This document shows positions 21,001-27,472 of a stretch of DNA of 64,000 bases, one piece after another. This DNA is from Planctomycetota bacterium (GTDB lineage Bacteria > Planctomycetota > UBA1135 > GCA-002686595). The position numbers and the translations under genes are program-made. The stretch is from NCBI GenBank assembly GCA_002862085.1, contig PKCK01000126.1, forward strand, positions 1 to 64,000. Reading direction: 5' to 3'. The notes beneath the pieces were generated by a model. It did not search any database, was not told where the DNA came from, and was given only the letters and a program-made list of their open reading frames with translations. Within the stretch, counting starts at the first letter, position 1. Every line of letters begins with the position of its first letter.

Positions 21001-21439
21001 CGGCGCCTTCGGCCTCGTCCGGCCGAACCGGACCGAGGTGGTGGCTCTCGCGCCCGACGCGACGCGCACGGTGTTCGAACTCCCCGAGAGCTTCCGCGCC
21101 GCGAACGTTCTCGTCGAGGCCCGCGCCGCCGGTCTCTCGCGTCGCGCGACCTACTTCGCCGGCGATCTCGTGGTGCAAGGACTCGAGCGCTACGGCCAGG
21201 TGCGTGTCATCGACGGCGGCACCCGCGCGGCGCTGCCGAAGGCCTATGTGAAGGTCTACGCCCAGCTCGAGGACGGCGAGGTCCGCTTCCACAAGGATGG
21301 CTACACCGACCTCCGCGGCCGCTTCGACTACGTGTCCCTCTCGGGCGTGAGCGGCCCGGCCGTGCGCCGCTACGCGGTGCTGGTCATGCACGATCGGGCC
21401 GGCGCCCGGATCCAGGAGCTCAGCCCGCCCGTGCGCTGA
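15068..21439 (+). CDS. Giant exported protein of unknown function (2123 aa)
   Basis: I do not recognise a named family. A signal peptide covers about residues 1-35. Residues ~40-450 look helical. About 460-760 are beta-rich: PGTFVVELVGGGVSSR, DDRGELFVPFST and a segment around AEEYALEAAVFAPGE resemble macroglobulin/carrier-type beta-sandwich repeats. Another such unit follows around 760-860. A glycine/arginine-rich stretch (GIGGGAGGRFGGRAGKKRA, ~1058-1076) separates this from further beta domains, then a helical part with TPR-like character near 1830-1910, then a C-terminal beta domain. The order loosely recalls bacterial alpha-2-macroglobulins, but I see no CxEQ thioester. No transmembrane helix after the signal, so periplasmic or extracellular. 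It is monocistronic and well coded throughout. Confidence 0.8.
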   Translation: MNHSTSHQQSTLQSVLSSVSLRAAGLVAAATAGFASDVPQADQLPLGFAEAFALAEDRGAVLDQLVAGTDEHDFYTSLWLQGEGRLGEVPAVLNRWKVRSGETAAWRRIEARQALLNASNDPAATYRFLEEELGLEFDHRRRVQGEVPDRPTRLDQELIDTERLLGEVLQDRTGKRLRRVSDALLEQLVRRQLTDRQRVELLQRLPRADVPGMVQAVLADFDAFPKLSFGGRKIHGQLTLAQLETLRGARPQVLSNAAYVDAVMRRLAPGADASIDDPAEEQRYLGRAWAFAATLPPAFNSLKAHLLYRWIERDLERGEVDRDRFLRYLRLPRNAPHVIVRREDRGNVANLGEDFSGRTPFSPVGDDREVVEASLHLLLRDARGAEEFFGVLEEAYVKRLFAEAKLLHGDPADAEQYIEMLGGPSALEALRGRVELDFARGSREFFGSDDEVSLEVDVKNVSDLIVKVFEIDPVAVFDRLGHLGVSGLDLDGLVPSSERTFTFGQNALTRHRESFDFPSLARPGTFVVELVGGGVSSRAVVRKGTLHLVGGLTEAGHVFRVLDEDRAAVTDAILRFGGRDYLSDDRGELFVPFSTGGGRRTALLRRGDLAVVTAFDHVAEEYALEAAVFAPGEALVSGSSATFVVRPRLTVAGERASLELLQDASLVVTSTDLDGARSTKVVPLAAVDAGAILTADVAVPERVKTFEVQLSARVRSVSLGEDVALEAPSASFPINRLQPMSTRMSLLTRRPQGYVLEVRGRTGEPLQDVEVSVDLRHRWFADVQRARLKTDARGRIDLGSLDQVSSVRLTEPGELHNFWELEVSDLHGMQGALHGRTDGVVRIPYTGRFTAPDRRAFSLIEMRGGAPARDAFAAISVENRYVVLRGLAAGDYRLVLKESGGTGSVRITDGATVAGHEVGRHRALSASPKEPLQIVEVARSGGGLAVQLAGAGAHTRLHVAATKYVDPFEAASFLRLARRDTTRASEIARPRSGYESGRVISDEYRYILDRREQDVFPGNMLRRPGYLLNPWAVNRTEDRMADEGRAGELFRGRENSVVGIGGGAGGRFGGRAGKKRAATRTYNRTMDFLVEPAVTLVNLVPDEEGRVLVPADALGPNHMLRLVATDDALTVAWDVTLPEQDLARRDLRLAEPLDAGRPMTQSRRIAFVPAGESIEIRDATSADAKTFDTLGDVFGLFRTIAGEGSELAKFEFLTRWPDLGADEKRALYSEFACHELGAFIKRRDRMFFDQVVAPYLANKGHRTFMDDWLLEADLAGYLEPWRFERLNVVERILLLQRTGGDSAQLARDLMALAPRADFSLNATFGTVLAAGGLDGEASLEIGGAVNQIRGRGSRRAEVDTRRAPAPEGPASPGPTVAGRELKEVERSVRSLAELDGAEALFDEEADEASLGLEPIAGLSAADDERRQRARGFFFRDLDSTEEYAETHYWRVRLGDTTGDLVSVSPFWVDFAEAGESFVSGQFPLATRSTTEMLLALAFLDLPFEAAEHEVVADGRSVRMTAGSPLLLALEDIGEAAPAAGSPEVLVGQDFFVPEQRTVVVDGVERERYVTGEFLTGRPYGCRVVITNPSSAAIELQALLQVPEGAIPLAATQYTKGVPVSVGPYGTRSIESFFYFPSEGAFADYPVHAGKGAVLLGAADARTLQVVDVPSTVDKATWEWVSQNGDLDELLRFLDAGNPRALDLGQIAWRMGDRASFDRVTAALGRRGVLAPVLWQYAVKHRDSARTSEFLGRNRVILDRVGVSFRSDLLTVDAMKRASYEHLAYEPLVNGRAHAFGGRRQILNDQLRDQYGRFIERIVLQDGLTGEDRIELAYYLLLQARIGEAIAAFEKVDRAAVRTGLQYDAMAAYLAFYRADVPAARAIAERYVDHPVDRWRNRFREIIAQADEIEGRGPTDVVDPDDRDATQGALAADEPALAVRVDGGEVIVDHERIDAVELRFHRMDIEFLFSGSPFVRGDGGAFGLVRPNRTEVVALAPDATRTVFELPESFRAANVLVEARAAGLSRRATYFAGDLVVQGLERYGQVRVIDGGTRAALPKAYVKVYAQLEDGEVRFHKDGYTDLRGRFDYVSLSGVSGPAVRRYAVLVMHDRAGARIQELSPPVR

Positions 21440-21443
21440 GCGC

Positions 21444-21484
21444 GCTGCGCCGGGGATCGGGCCCCACCCGGCCCCGGGCGCAGC
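21444..21484 (+). terminator. Imperfect GC hairpin after the giant gene
   Basis: GCTGCGCC-GGGG (21444-21455) pairs with CCCCGGGCGCAGC (21472-21484) with a single bulged base. It lies just past the stop of the giant gene and immediately abuts the TAGACT hexamer of the next gene. No T-run follows. Confidence 0.45.
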
Positions 21485-21490
21485 TAGACT
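21485..21490 (+). promoter_or_regulatory. Putative -10 element TAGACT for the 133-aa protein gene
   Basis: TAGACT lies 9 nt before the ATG at 21500 and directly after the hairpin that ends the previous gene. This suggests an independent, leaderless transcript. Confidence 0.42.
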
Positions 21491-21499
21491 CTGGGCGGC

Positions 21500-21901
21500 A
21501 TGACGATCCCTGATCGCGCAGCGCTCCGGACGGAGCTACAGACTTTCGACGAGGTCGAGAAGAAGGTCGTCGGCGGGATGCTCGCCGTGATGTTCGGCCA
21601 GCCTTCGAAGATCCGGGACCGTGAATGGATGAGCGAGCAGTTCACCCAGGTCGCGCTTCTCACCGGACAGTTCGAGGACGTCGAGCACGCCCACGACGGG
21701 GTGGAGCGCGCCCAGGAGTGGATCCGCACGAAGATCGGCAAGCTCCTCAGCGCGTGCGTCGCGCTCTTCGTGCACGTCGCCGAGGACATGCGCGAGCGCC
21801 ACGGCGAGGGCGAGTTCTCGGCGAGTGACGCGATGATCCAGTCGCTCGGGTACTTCGACGAGCTGCCCGACATCGAGGTCGGCCGCGTCGGCCGGTCTTG
21901 A
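21500..21901 (+). CDS. Hypothetical cytoplasmic helical protein (133 aa)
   Basis: I do not recognise this protein. It has 133 residues, no signal peptide and no convincing membrane segment, and seems mostly helical. One region, RTKIGKLLSACVALFVHVAED, is mildly hydrophobic. The coding pattern is good and the ATG has a TAGACT hexamer 9 nt upstream. It is not obviously linked to its neighbours: the preceding gene ends at a hairpin and the next genes are convergent. Confidence 0.65.
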   Translation: MTIPDRAALRTELQTFDEVEKKVVGGMLAVMFGQPSKIRDREWMSEQFTQVALLTGQFEDVEHAHDGVERAQEWIRTKIGKLLSACVALFVHVAEDMRERHGEGEFSASDAMIQSLGYFDELPDIEVGRVGRS

Positions 21902-21943
21902 GGACGCGACGCGAGCGGTCTCCGCGGCGAGGCCGCGAGGCGA

Positions 21944-22546
21944 TCAGCCGGCCGGCGCCCTCCCGTCCAGCGCGCGGCGCGTCGAGGCCCAGTCGAAGGC
22001 CTCGGGCACGGCGCGCAGGGTCAGCTCGTGGAGAGGCTCCGCGTGAGAATCCAGGACGGCGATGCCGGCTGTGAGTCCCGTGTCGCGGCGCATCCTGCGC
22101 TCGATGCCCGCGAGGGCTCGACCGATGTTGTCGCGGTCCCCGTAGCCGCCGAGCCAGTCCTGTGAAGCCATCCGGGGGCCGACCTCCGCGAGTCGGGGCG
22201 GGAGCAGGTGGGCGTAGGTCTCGAAGGAGCGGTAGAGAGAGCCGCTGACATCGGTGAGAGGCGCCGGGCCGAGCGTCCGCCACTCCCTGGCCAGGACGTG
22301 GTCGACGAAGACGTCGATCAGGATCCCGGCGAAGCGACGGAGCTCGGGCGGGAACCACGCCCTGGCGGCGCGCACGTCCTCGCGGGCGTCGAACCAGCGG
22401 TCGAGGGCTCTGTGCTCGAGCAGAGCGTAGCGCGTGTCCTCGGGCAGCTTGGCCTCGTCCAGCCCCCGCGCGAAGTCGCCGAGGATCGCGCCGAGTCGCG
22501 CCTCGTCGCTCGGCTCCGCCAGGGCGGCGTGAGCGAGGTAGTTCAT
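21944..22546 (-). CDS. Acyl carrier protein phosphodiesterase-like protein (AcpH/DUF479)
   Basis: A 200-residue protein with the AcpH layout: MNYLAHAALAEPSDEARLGAILGDF at the N-terminus, HRALDRWFD, then LRRFAGILIDVFVDHVLAREW. In E. coli AcpH removes 4'-phosphopantetheine from acyl carrier protein, and this family belongs to the HD-like phosphohydrolase group; the H/D residues near GDF, HR..D and DVFVDH are kept. Its ATG overlaps the stop of the pseudouridine synthase gene by 4 bp (ATGA), so the two are translationally coupled. Activity on ACP is inferred from family only. Confidence 0.8.
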   Translation of the reverse strand: MNYLAHAALAEPSDEARLGAILGDFARGLDEAKLPEDTRYALLEHRALDRWFDAREDVRAARAWFPPELRRFAGILIDVFVDHVLAREWRTLGPAPLTDVSGSLYRSFETYAHLLPPRLAEVGPRMASQDWLGGYGDRDNIGRALAGIERRMRRDTGLTAGIAVLDSHAEPLHELTLRAVPEAFDWASTRRALDGRAPAG

Positions 22547-23469
22547 CGCGCGGCCGCTGCGAGGGCCTCGACGAGGCCCGCGAGGTCGGGCGGCAGCGGC
22601 GCACTCACCTCGAGCCTCTCGCCGGTCCGCGGGTGATCGAACGCGAGGACCGCGGCGTGCAGGGCGAGGCGCGGCGGCTTCGGGACGGAGGCGGGGAGCG
22701 CGCGCTGGCGCTTCGTGCCGTAGAGCGGATCACCGATGACCGGATAGCCGCGGTCGGCGAGGTGTACGCGGATCTGATGGCGGCGCCCGGTGTGGATCGT
22801 GCAGTCCACGAGCGAGTGGCCGCCCAGCGTGCGCTCGAGTCGCACGAGCGTGAGCGCGTCCTTCCCACGATCGTGGTCCACCCACTGGCGATCGGCCTTG
22901 CCCGGTACGGGCCCCAGGGGGAGGTCGATGGAGAGCGGCTCGACCGCGCCGGGCGCGCCGGACACGATCGCGAGGTAGCGCTTCAGCACGGTTCGCGCGC
23001 GGAACTGGTCCTGGAGCGCCTCGAGCGCCGCTTCGGTCCGCGCCACCACGAGCACGCCGCTCGTCTCGCGGTCCAGGCGGTGGACGACGCCCGGGCGCTC
23101 TTCGCCGCGTGTCCGTGGGAGGGGGCCATGACTCGCCTCCAGGACGTGCGCCATGTCGGGCGCGTCGGTCCCCGCGACTCCGTGGGTCAGGAGCCCGGAG
23201 GGCTTGGACACGACGAGCAGCTCCTCGTCCTCGTGGAGCACGTCGATGGTGGGCTCGGGGACGTCCCGCTCCACGGCGATCTCGGTGCCGCCGGGCACGC
23301 GCCCGTTGGAACGCACGACGCGCTTTCCACCCACGAGCACGTCCCCTCGGCGCACGAGCTTCTGGGCCTGGGACCGGGAGAGGTCCGGCAGGATCCCGGC
23401 CAGGATCTCGTCGAGCCGCCGACCGGCGAGGTCCTTGGGCACCACGTATCGCTCGAGGGCGCGGGGCAT
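22543..23469 (-). CDS. RluA-family (RluD-like) 23S rRNA pseudouridine synthase
   Basis: A 308-residue enzyme with an N-terminal S4 RNA-binding domain (GRRLDEILAGILPDLSRSQAQ) and a pseudouridine synthase domain. The catalytic motif HRLDRETSG carries Asp133. The later motif TGRRHQIRVHLADRGYPVIGDPLYG is typical of the RluC/RluD branch. RluD modifies helix 69 of 23S rRNA; which of RluA, RluC or RluD it matches cannot be settled by eye. I chose the ATG at 23469 because a TACCAT hexamer lies 6 nt upstream and the extra 16 residues of the longer frame look non-coding. It is coupled to the AcpH-like gene. Confidence 0.9.
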   Translation of the reverse strand: MPRALERYVVPKDLAGRRLDEILAGILPDLSRSQAQKLVRRGDVLVGGKRVVRSNGRVPGGTEIAVERDVPEPTIDVLHEDEELLVVSKPSGLLTHGVAGTDAPDMAHVLEASHGPLPRTRGEERPGVVHRLDRETSGVLVVARTEAALEALQDQFRARTVLKRYLAIVSGAPGAVEPLSIDLPLGPVPGKADRQWVDHDRGKDALTLVRLERTLGGHSLVDCTIHTGRRHQIRVHLADRGYPVIGDPLYGTKRQRALPASVPKPPRLALHAAVLAFDHPRTGERLEVSAPLPPDLAGLVEALAAAAR

Positions 23470-23475
23470 CCCGGC

Positions 23476-23481
23476 ATGGTA
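23476..23481 (-). promoter_or_regulatory. Putative -10 element TACCAT for the pseudouridine synthase gene
   Basis: The minus strand reads TACCAT with 6 nt before the ATG at 23469, fitting the close TAnnnT pattern. It lies in the 51-bp gap after the upstream secreted-protein gene. Confidence 0.35.
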
Positions 23482-23520
23482 GTGCGCGGCGGGCTGGCCA
23501 GGGGCCCGCCGCGCCACCCG

Positions 23521-26500
23521 TCAGCGGAAGGTGATCGCGCGGGCGTCCGTCAGGTTCGACGTCGGGGTGAGCAGGAAGTCCCTGAACCAGAGCTGGAAGT
23601 AGAGGGTCTCGCCCGCCGAGGCCGCGCCCAGGGGCGGAGCCAGGGCGCTCGGACTCACGGGGACGTCGATGGAGCCTGCGGACCCCGAGTTCGACAGCAG
23701 GGCGTTGAAGCGCCCGATGGTGCCGCTCAGGCAGAGGGTGCCCGCGCCTCCGCCCACGTTGAGGACGAGGCCCGGGTCGCGCGAGGCCACCAGCAGCCCG
23801 AAGCTGTTCGGCGGCAGCTGGCGGGCCTGGAGAGTGAGGTCGTCGTCAGCGAGGACGTCGCTGCCCACTGCGCGGAGGATCCCGCTCAGGCCCGAGGAGT
23901 TCGGGACCGCAGGGCCGCACACCGCCGCGCCGAGGGTGCCGCACTCGGCCCCCTCGGCGTCCACCGCGCGGACGCGCAGAACGCGCGACCGGGAGAGCAG
24001 CGGGTTGGAGCCCTCTTCGGGGTAGAGGTCGGTGAAGAAGAGGCCGCCCGGCCCGGCGCAGAGCCCGACCACCGTGGAGCGGCCGTCCCCCACGTACTCG
24101 ACGAAGGTCGTCGGACCGGCGACGAGCCCGCCGTTCGCGTTGAGCACGAACTCCTCGATCCGCTTGCCACGCGGCTGCTGGCCGGTCGCGTAGGTGTTGC
24201 CCGCAGAGGAGGCGAAGGCGTGGTCCATCCGGTCCGCGGGGAAGCCGCTGCCGCCGAAGGTGCCCGGCTGGATGAAGGCGAGGTTGACCGGTCCCACCGC
24301 GGGGTCCCAGTCGTGCAGCGCGAAGCTGCGCATGCTCGAGTTCGACCCGTCCCAGAGGTAGTCACGGCCTCGAACCACTTTGGCGAAGCGGTCGACGCTG
24401 GGGCCGTTGTCGAGGAAGTAGTGCTCGCCGTCGGATTCGCGCGTCCGGCCTCCGAAGGGGTTGCGCACCCCGAGGCACCACACGTAGTCGCGGGCCGTGT
24501 CCTGGCCCGCGGTGTAGAACGGGTTGTCCGACGGCGCGGTCCCGTCGAGGTTCATCCGCAGGATCTTCCCGCGGAAGGAGTTGAGATCGCGCGCCGTGTT
24601 CGTGACGAAGCCGTCCCCCATGTGGACGAACATCGTCCCGTCGCCGATCAGCTCCATGTGGCTCACGTAGTGGGCCTGTCCCTGGAACTCGCCCGGCATG
24701 TCGAGCACGGTCGTACGCATCGCGCTGGTGAGCCCCCCGTCCGCGCTCGAGAGTCGCTCGATGCGCGGGTAGTGCCAGCCGTTCGCGTCGTAGAGCAGTG
24801 AGAGGAACAGGTCCCCGGTGACCGGCTCCACGAGGATGCCGCCGAGGCCCTGCTCGCCCTGACCCGGGAACTGGCCCAGGGGGTCGAAGTTCAGGAGGCC
24901 GCTCGCATAGGTCGACACCGTGCCGTCGTTGGTGATGACCTTGATCTGACCGTGGAGCTCGGTGACGTAGGCGAAGGGATCGCCGGGAGCGCCGGTCGGG
25001 TTCGGGACGAACGCGATGTTCACCGGGAGCTCGAGCCCCTCGGCCACGACGTCCACCTGATAGCCGCTGGCAGCCTGCCAGCCTGCGGCCGGCCCGCGGG
25101 CGCGCACCGAGAAGGTCGGGACCTGCTGCGCGAGGTCGCCGTTCCAGGTGGAGCCGTCCGAGGAGACCCAGAAGACCTGGCTCGAGCCCGCCGCCACGTC
25201 CAGGGGAGGGAGGAGCACGCGGCGACGCACGCAGGCCTCGTCGAAGAGCTCCAGCTCGAGGGCGTTCGTGATGACGCCGGTGGCGCCGCCCTCGATCCGC
25301 ACGCGCAGGGCCTCGGCGGCGGAGAGCGGCGGGTGCTCGGGGACCGCGTTCCCGGGACCTGCGCTCGCGAGGACCGTCACGACGGGGACACCCGACGCGG
25401 TCTCCAGGGCGACCATCGAAGCGGCGGGCAGCTCCATGGTCACTCCGCTGGTGGCGAAGACGAGGCGGGGGGCCGGCAGGGACTGAGCGTCGATCAGCTC
25501 GAGGGGCGAGAGTCCGCTCGCGTCGCCCGTCTCGACCTCGACCTCGGTCCACGGCCCGAAGTCCGTCAACGCGTCGCCGCTGTCGTCACGGAAGCGCGCG
25601 CGAGCGACGTAGGCGCGGTCGGGGTCGAGGGCGGTCTGACCCGTGTGGCTCCCGGTGAAAGCGCCTGCGCCGAGGCCAGCCGCGGTGAGGGATGCGCCGG
25701 ACGCGCAGGATGCACGCCACACGCGCTCCGCGGGGTCGGCCGTCCAGAGCTCGTAATCGGTGCAGAGATGAGCGTCACCGTCGAGGTCGGCGTACCCACC
25801 CAGATCGATCGCGAGCAGTCGCGGGTCCGCGGGCAGGCCGGGGACCGGCGCGTTGATCGTCGGGGCCGACGGCGGGCGGTTCCCCGTCGGGACCGAGGAT
25901 TGCTCGTCGAAGGACCAGGAGCGCACGAGGTGCTGCTGGGAGAGCCCACCCGTGGCCGCCGTGAACCCGACCCAGGCGTCCGTCCCCGAGAGGCCCAGGG
26001 TCGCAGGCAGGTCGAGCGCGACCTGGAGGACCGGGATCGCGTCGTCCACGAAGACGCGCAGCGATCCCGGCGTCGACTCGATCCGGACCGTGTGCTGAGC
26101 GCCGTCGCTGAGATCGACGATGAGCGACGTGGAGCCGAGCGAGAACGCGTGGTTGACGCTGTTGCCCTGGGTTCCGCGCGTTTGGACCGAGACGTGGTTC
26201 GCGGAGGGGTCGTCCTCTTCTCCGTTCGAGTACGTGTCGAACTCGATCGCGACGCTGCGCGGGACGCCATCGAAGCCGAGGTCTCCGCCGACGCCGCCGA
26301 TGGCGTTCACCGCGCTGTCCTGGATGACGAAGGCCATGCCGTCGGCCGCGCCGTTCAGCTGCAGCACGAACTCCGTCACGAAGGGCGCGGCCACGTTCTG
26401 ACGGGTCTGGGCCCAGGCCGCGCCGGTCTCACCGCTCTGGTTCGGAGTCAGCTGCAGCGCGAACCCCGAGCGCCGTGCCGCGCCGACGAGCTCGAGACCG

Positions 26501-26622
26501 GCGGTCGAAGCGAAGTCGGGGTAGCTGAGGTCCGCAGCGGCGAGGGGCGTGAGCGTGGCGGCGCAGGCCGCGAGGGCAGCGGCGCGTGCGGTGAGGGGGT
26601 TCTCTTGAATCGGCTTCAGCAT
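23521..26622 (-). CDS. Secreted lectin-like / Fn3-like / PQQ glucose-sorbosone dehydrogenase-like protein
   Basis: A 1033-residue exported protein (signal peptide to about residue 30). Residues ~31-245 resemble an L-type lectin domain (AFVIQDSAVNAIGGVGGDLG, VAIEFDTYSN). About 250-370 is a fibronectin-III-like segment with SAPTINAPVPG. About 520-905 is a six-bladed propeller of the glucose/sorbosone dehydrogenase type (LELPVNIAFVPNP, GEQGLGGILVEP, LNSFRGKILRMNLDG, CLGVRNPFGG). The last ~130 residues (CGPAVPNSSG, GTLCLSGTIGRF, FQLWFRD, SNLTDA) match a C-terminal domain I recall from secreted planctomycete proteins, perhaps for sorting or surface attachment. Likely an extracellular sugar-oxidising or sugar-binding protein. 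Confidence 0.85.
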   Translation of the reverse strand: MLKPIQENPLTARAAALAACAATLTPLAAADLSYPDFASTAGLELVGAARRSGFALQLTPNQSGETGAAWAQTRQNVAAPFVTEFVLQLNGAADGMAFVIQDSAVNAIGGVGGDLGFDGVPRSVAIEFDTYSNGEEDDPSANHVSVQTRGTQGNSVNHAFSLGSTSLIVDLSDGAQHTVRIESTPGSLRVFVDDAIPVLQVALDLPATLGLSGTDAWVGFTAATGGLSQQHLVRSWSFDEQSSVPTGNRPPSAPTINAPVPGLPADPRLLAIDLGGYADLDGDAHLCTDYELWTADPAERVWRASCASGASLTAAGLGAGAFTGSHTGQTALDPDRAYVARARFRDDSGDALTDFGPWTEVEVETGDASGLSPLELIDAQSLPAPRLVFATSGVTMELPAASMVALETASGVPVVTVLASAGPGNAVPEHPPLSAAEALRVRIEGGATGVITNALELELFDEACVRRRVLLPPLDVAAGSSQVFWVSSDGSTWNGDLAQQVPTFSVRARGPAAGWQAASGYQVDVVAEGLELPVNIAFVPNPTGAPGDPFAYVTELHGQIKVITNDGTVSTYASGLLNFDPLGQFPGQGEQGLGGILVEPVTGDLFLSLLYDANGWHYPRIERLSSADGGLTSAMRTTVLDMPGEFQGQAHYVSHMELIGDGTMFVHMGDGFVTNTARDLNSFRGKILRMNLDGTAPSDNPFYTAGQDTARDYVWCLGVRNPFGGRTRESDGEHYFLDNGPSVDRFAKVVRGRDYLWDGSNSSMRSFALHDWDPAVGPVNLAFIQPGTFGGSGFPADRMDHAFASSAGNTYATGQQPRGKRIEEFVLNANGGLVAGPTTFVEYVGDGRSTVVGLCAGPGGLFFTDLYPEEGSNPLLSRSRVLRVRAVDAEGAECGTLGAAVCGPAVPNSSGLSGILRAVGSDVLADDDLTLQARQLPPNSFGLLVASRDPGLVLNVGGGAGTLCLSGTIGRFNALLSNSGSAGSIDVPVSPSALAPPLGAASAGETLYFQLWFRDFLLTPTSNLTDARAITFR

Positions 26623-27038
26623 GGGATCGGCGCGCGCGGGAAGGGGCGGAGTCGGATCCTATTGGACCGTCTCGCCGGCGATCCTGCACGGCACGAAGAG
26701 GGCCGGCTGGGCTCTCCCTCGATCCCACGCGGGGGCTCCTCCGTGTCCGCAGGTACGTGGTTCCTTTCCGGGACGTGCGCGTTCCCGTCGCGGGGCGTGA
26801 ACCGGGGCGTGTGAGCGTGACGACGCTCGGGCGACGGTGCTCGGCGCTGCGAGGATCTCGATCGGTTCCGCGTCGGATCAGCGATTCTCTTCATCGCGCG
26901 CGTGGCCGTCGCGGTCATCGTCGGTCGCGGCACGCTGTCTGCGCGGCGGGAGAGGCCTTCCGTGGAGATTCCTCGCGACAGCGCCGGTCGGCGGAGGAGC
27001 GTGGAACCGCCTGCTGTCCTCAGCCGGTGCGAATCGTG
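26623..27038. other. 416-bp divergent intergenic region
   Basis: Gap between the lectin/GSDH gene and a small lipoprotein gene. I see no convincing gene. TAGGAT on the minus strand about 30-35 nt before the ATG at 26622 could be a -10 element. No strong palindrome or tRNA-like fold was noticed. Confidence 0.4.
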
Positions 27039-27341
27039 ATGGCTCTGCTCGTCGGACTCGTCGGATGCTCGCCGCAGGACCCGGCGATGACGGACACGCG
27101 GAACGTGCCGGATGCGCCGCGGGCTGGAGAGCTGGTCACGGTGCAGCTGCGGCGGGATCACCTCGGGGCGGGAGCGGATGTGCCGATCAGTCCGACGACG
27201 AACAGCTTCAACGGGGCGCGGACTTGCGTCAGCGGGCAGCTGCAGGCGCTGACGGATCGATGGGTGGTCATCGACAGCGGGAGCGAGCGGCACTGGGTGG
27301 CGCGGTCGAGCGTGCTGCTCGTGACGACGGCGGCGAAATGA
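27039..27341 (+). CDS. Small putative lipoprotein (about 100 aa)
   Basis: Starting at the ATG at 27039 gives a short hydrophobic segment and lipobox MALLVGLVGC, then SPQDPAMTD, so lipid attachment at Cys10 is likely. In-frame GTG codons at 27027 and 27036 are possible alternatives. The mature part contains GELVTVQLRRDHLG and then a beta-rich stretch (VSGQLQALTDRWVVIDSG, SSVLLV) that recalls a small SH3/Sm-like barrel, though this is speculative. The upstream continuation of the frame is arginine-rich and looks non-coding. Function unknown. Confidence 0.6.
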   Translation: MALLVGLVGCSPQDPAMTDTRNVPDAPRAGELVTVQLRRDHLGAGADVPISPTTNSFNGARTCVSGQLQALTDRWVVIDSGSERHWVARSSVLLVTTAAK

Positions 27342-27378
27342 GAGGCTCCCCTGGGGCGGGGTGCTCTCCCTGAATGCG

Positions 27379-27413
27379 CGAGCGCGGCGCTCCGGGGGGG
27401 AGAGCCGCGCTCG
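27379..27413. terminator. 10-bp GC hairpin between convergent genes
   Basis: CGAGCGCGGC (27379-27388) pairs with GCCGCGCTCG (27404-27413). It lies between the small lipoprotein gene and the convergent kinase gene, so it may serve both. No T-run is present. Confidence 0.5.
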
Positions 27414-27472
27414 GGAGGGTCCGCTGCCCGGACCGGGTCGTTCCTGGCCCATCCGCTGACGCGGATGGAGCG

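Noticed and set aside
16622-21391. 1589-residue minus-strand frame opposite the giant exported protein
   Set aside because: Shadow. The plus frame has a signal peptide, balanced composition and domain-like blocks; the minus frame is low-complexity and lacks any motif.
15068-21439. Interpretation of the giant protein as a true alpha-2-macroglobulin
   Set aside because: No CxEQ thioester motif and no clear macroglobulin order could be established by eye; kept only as a hypothesis.
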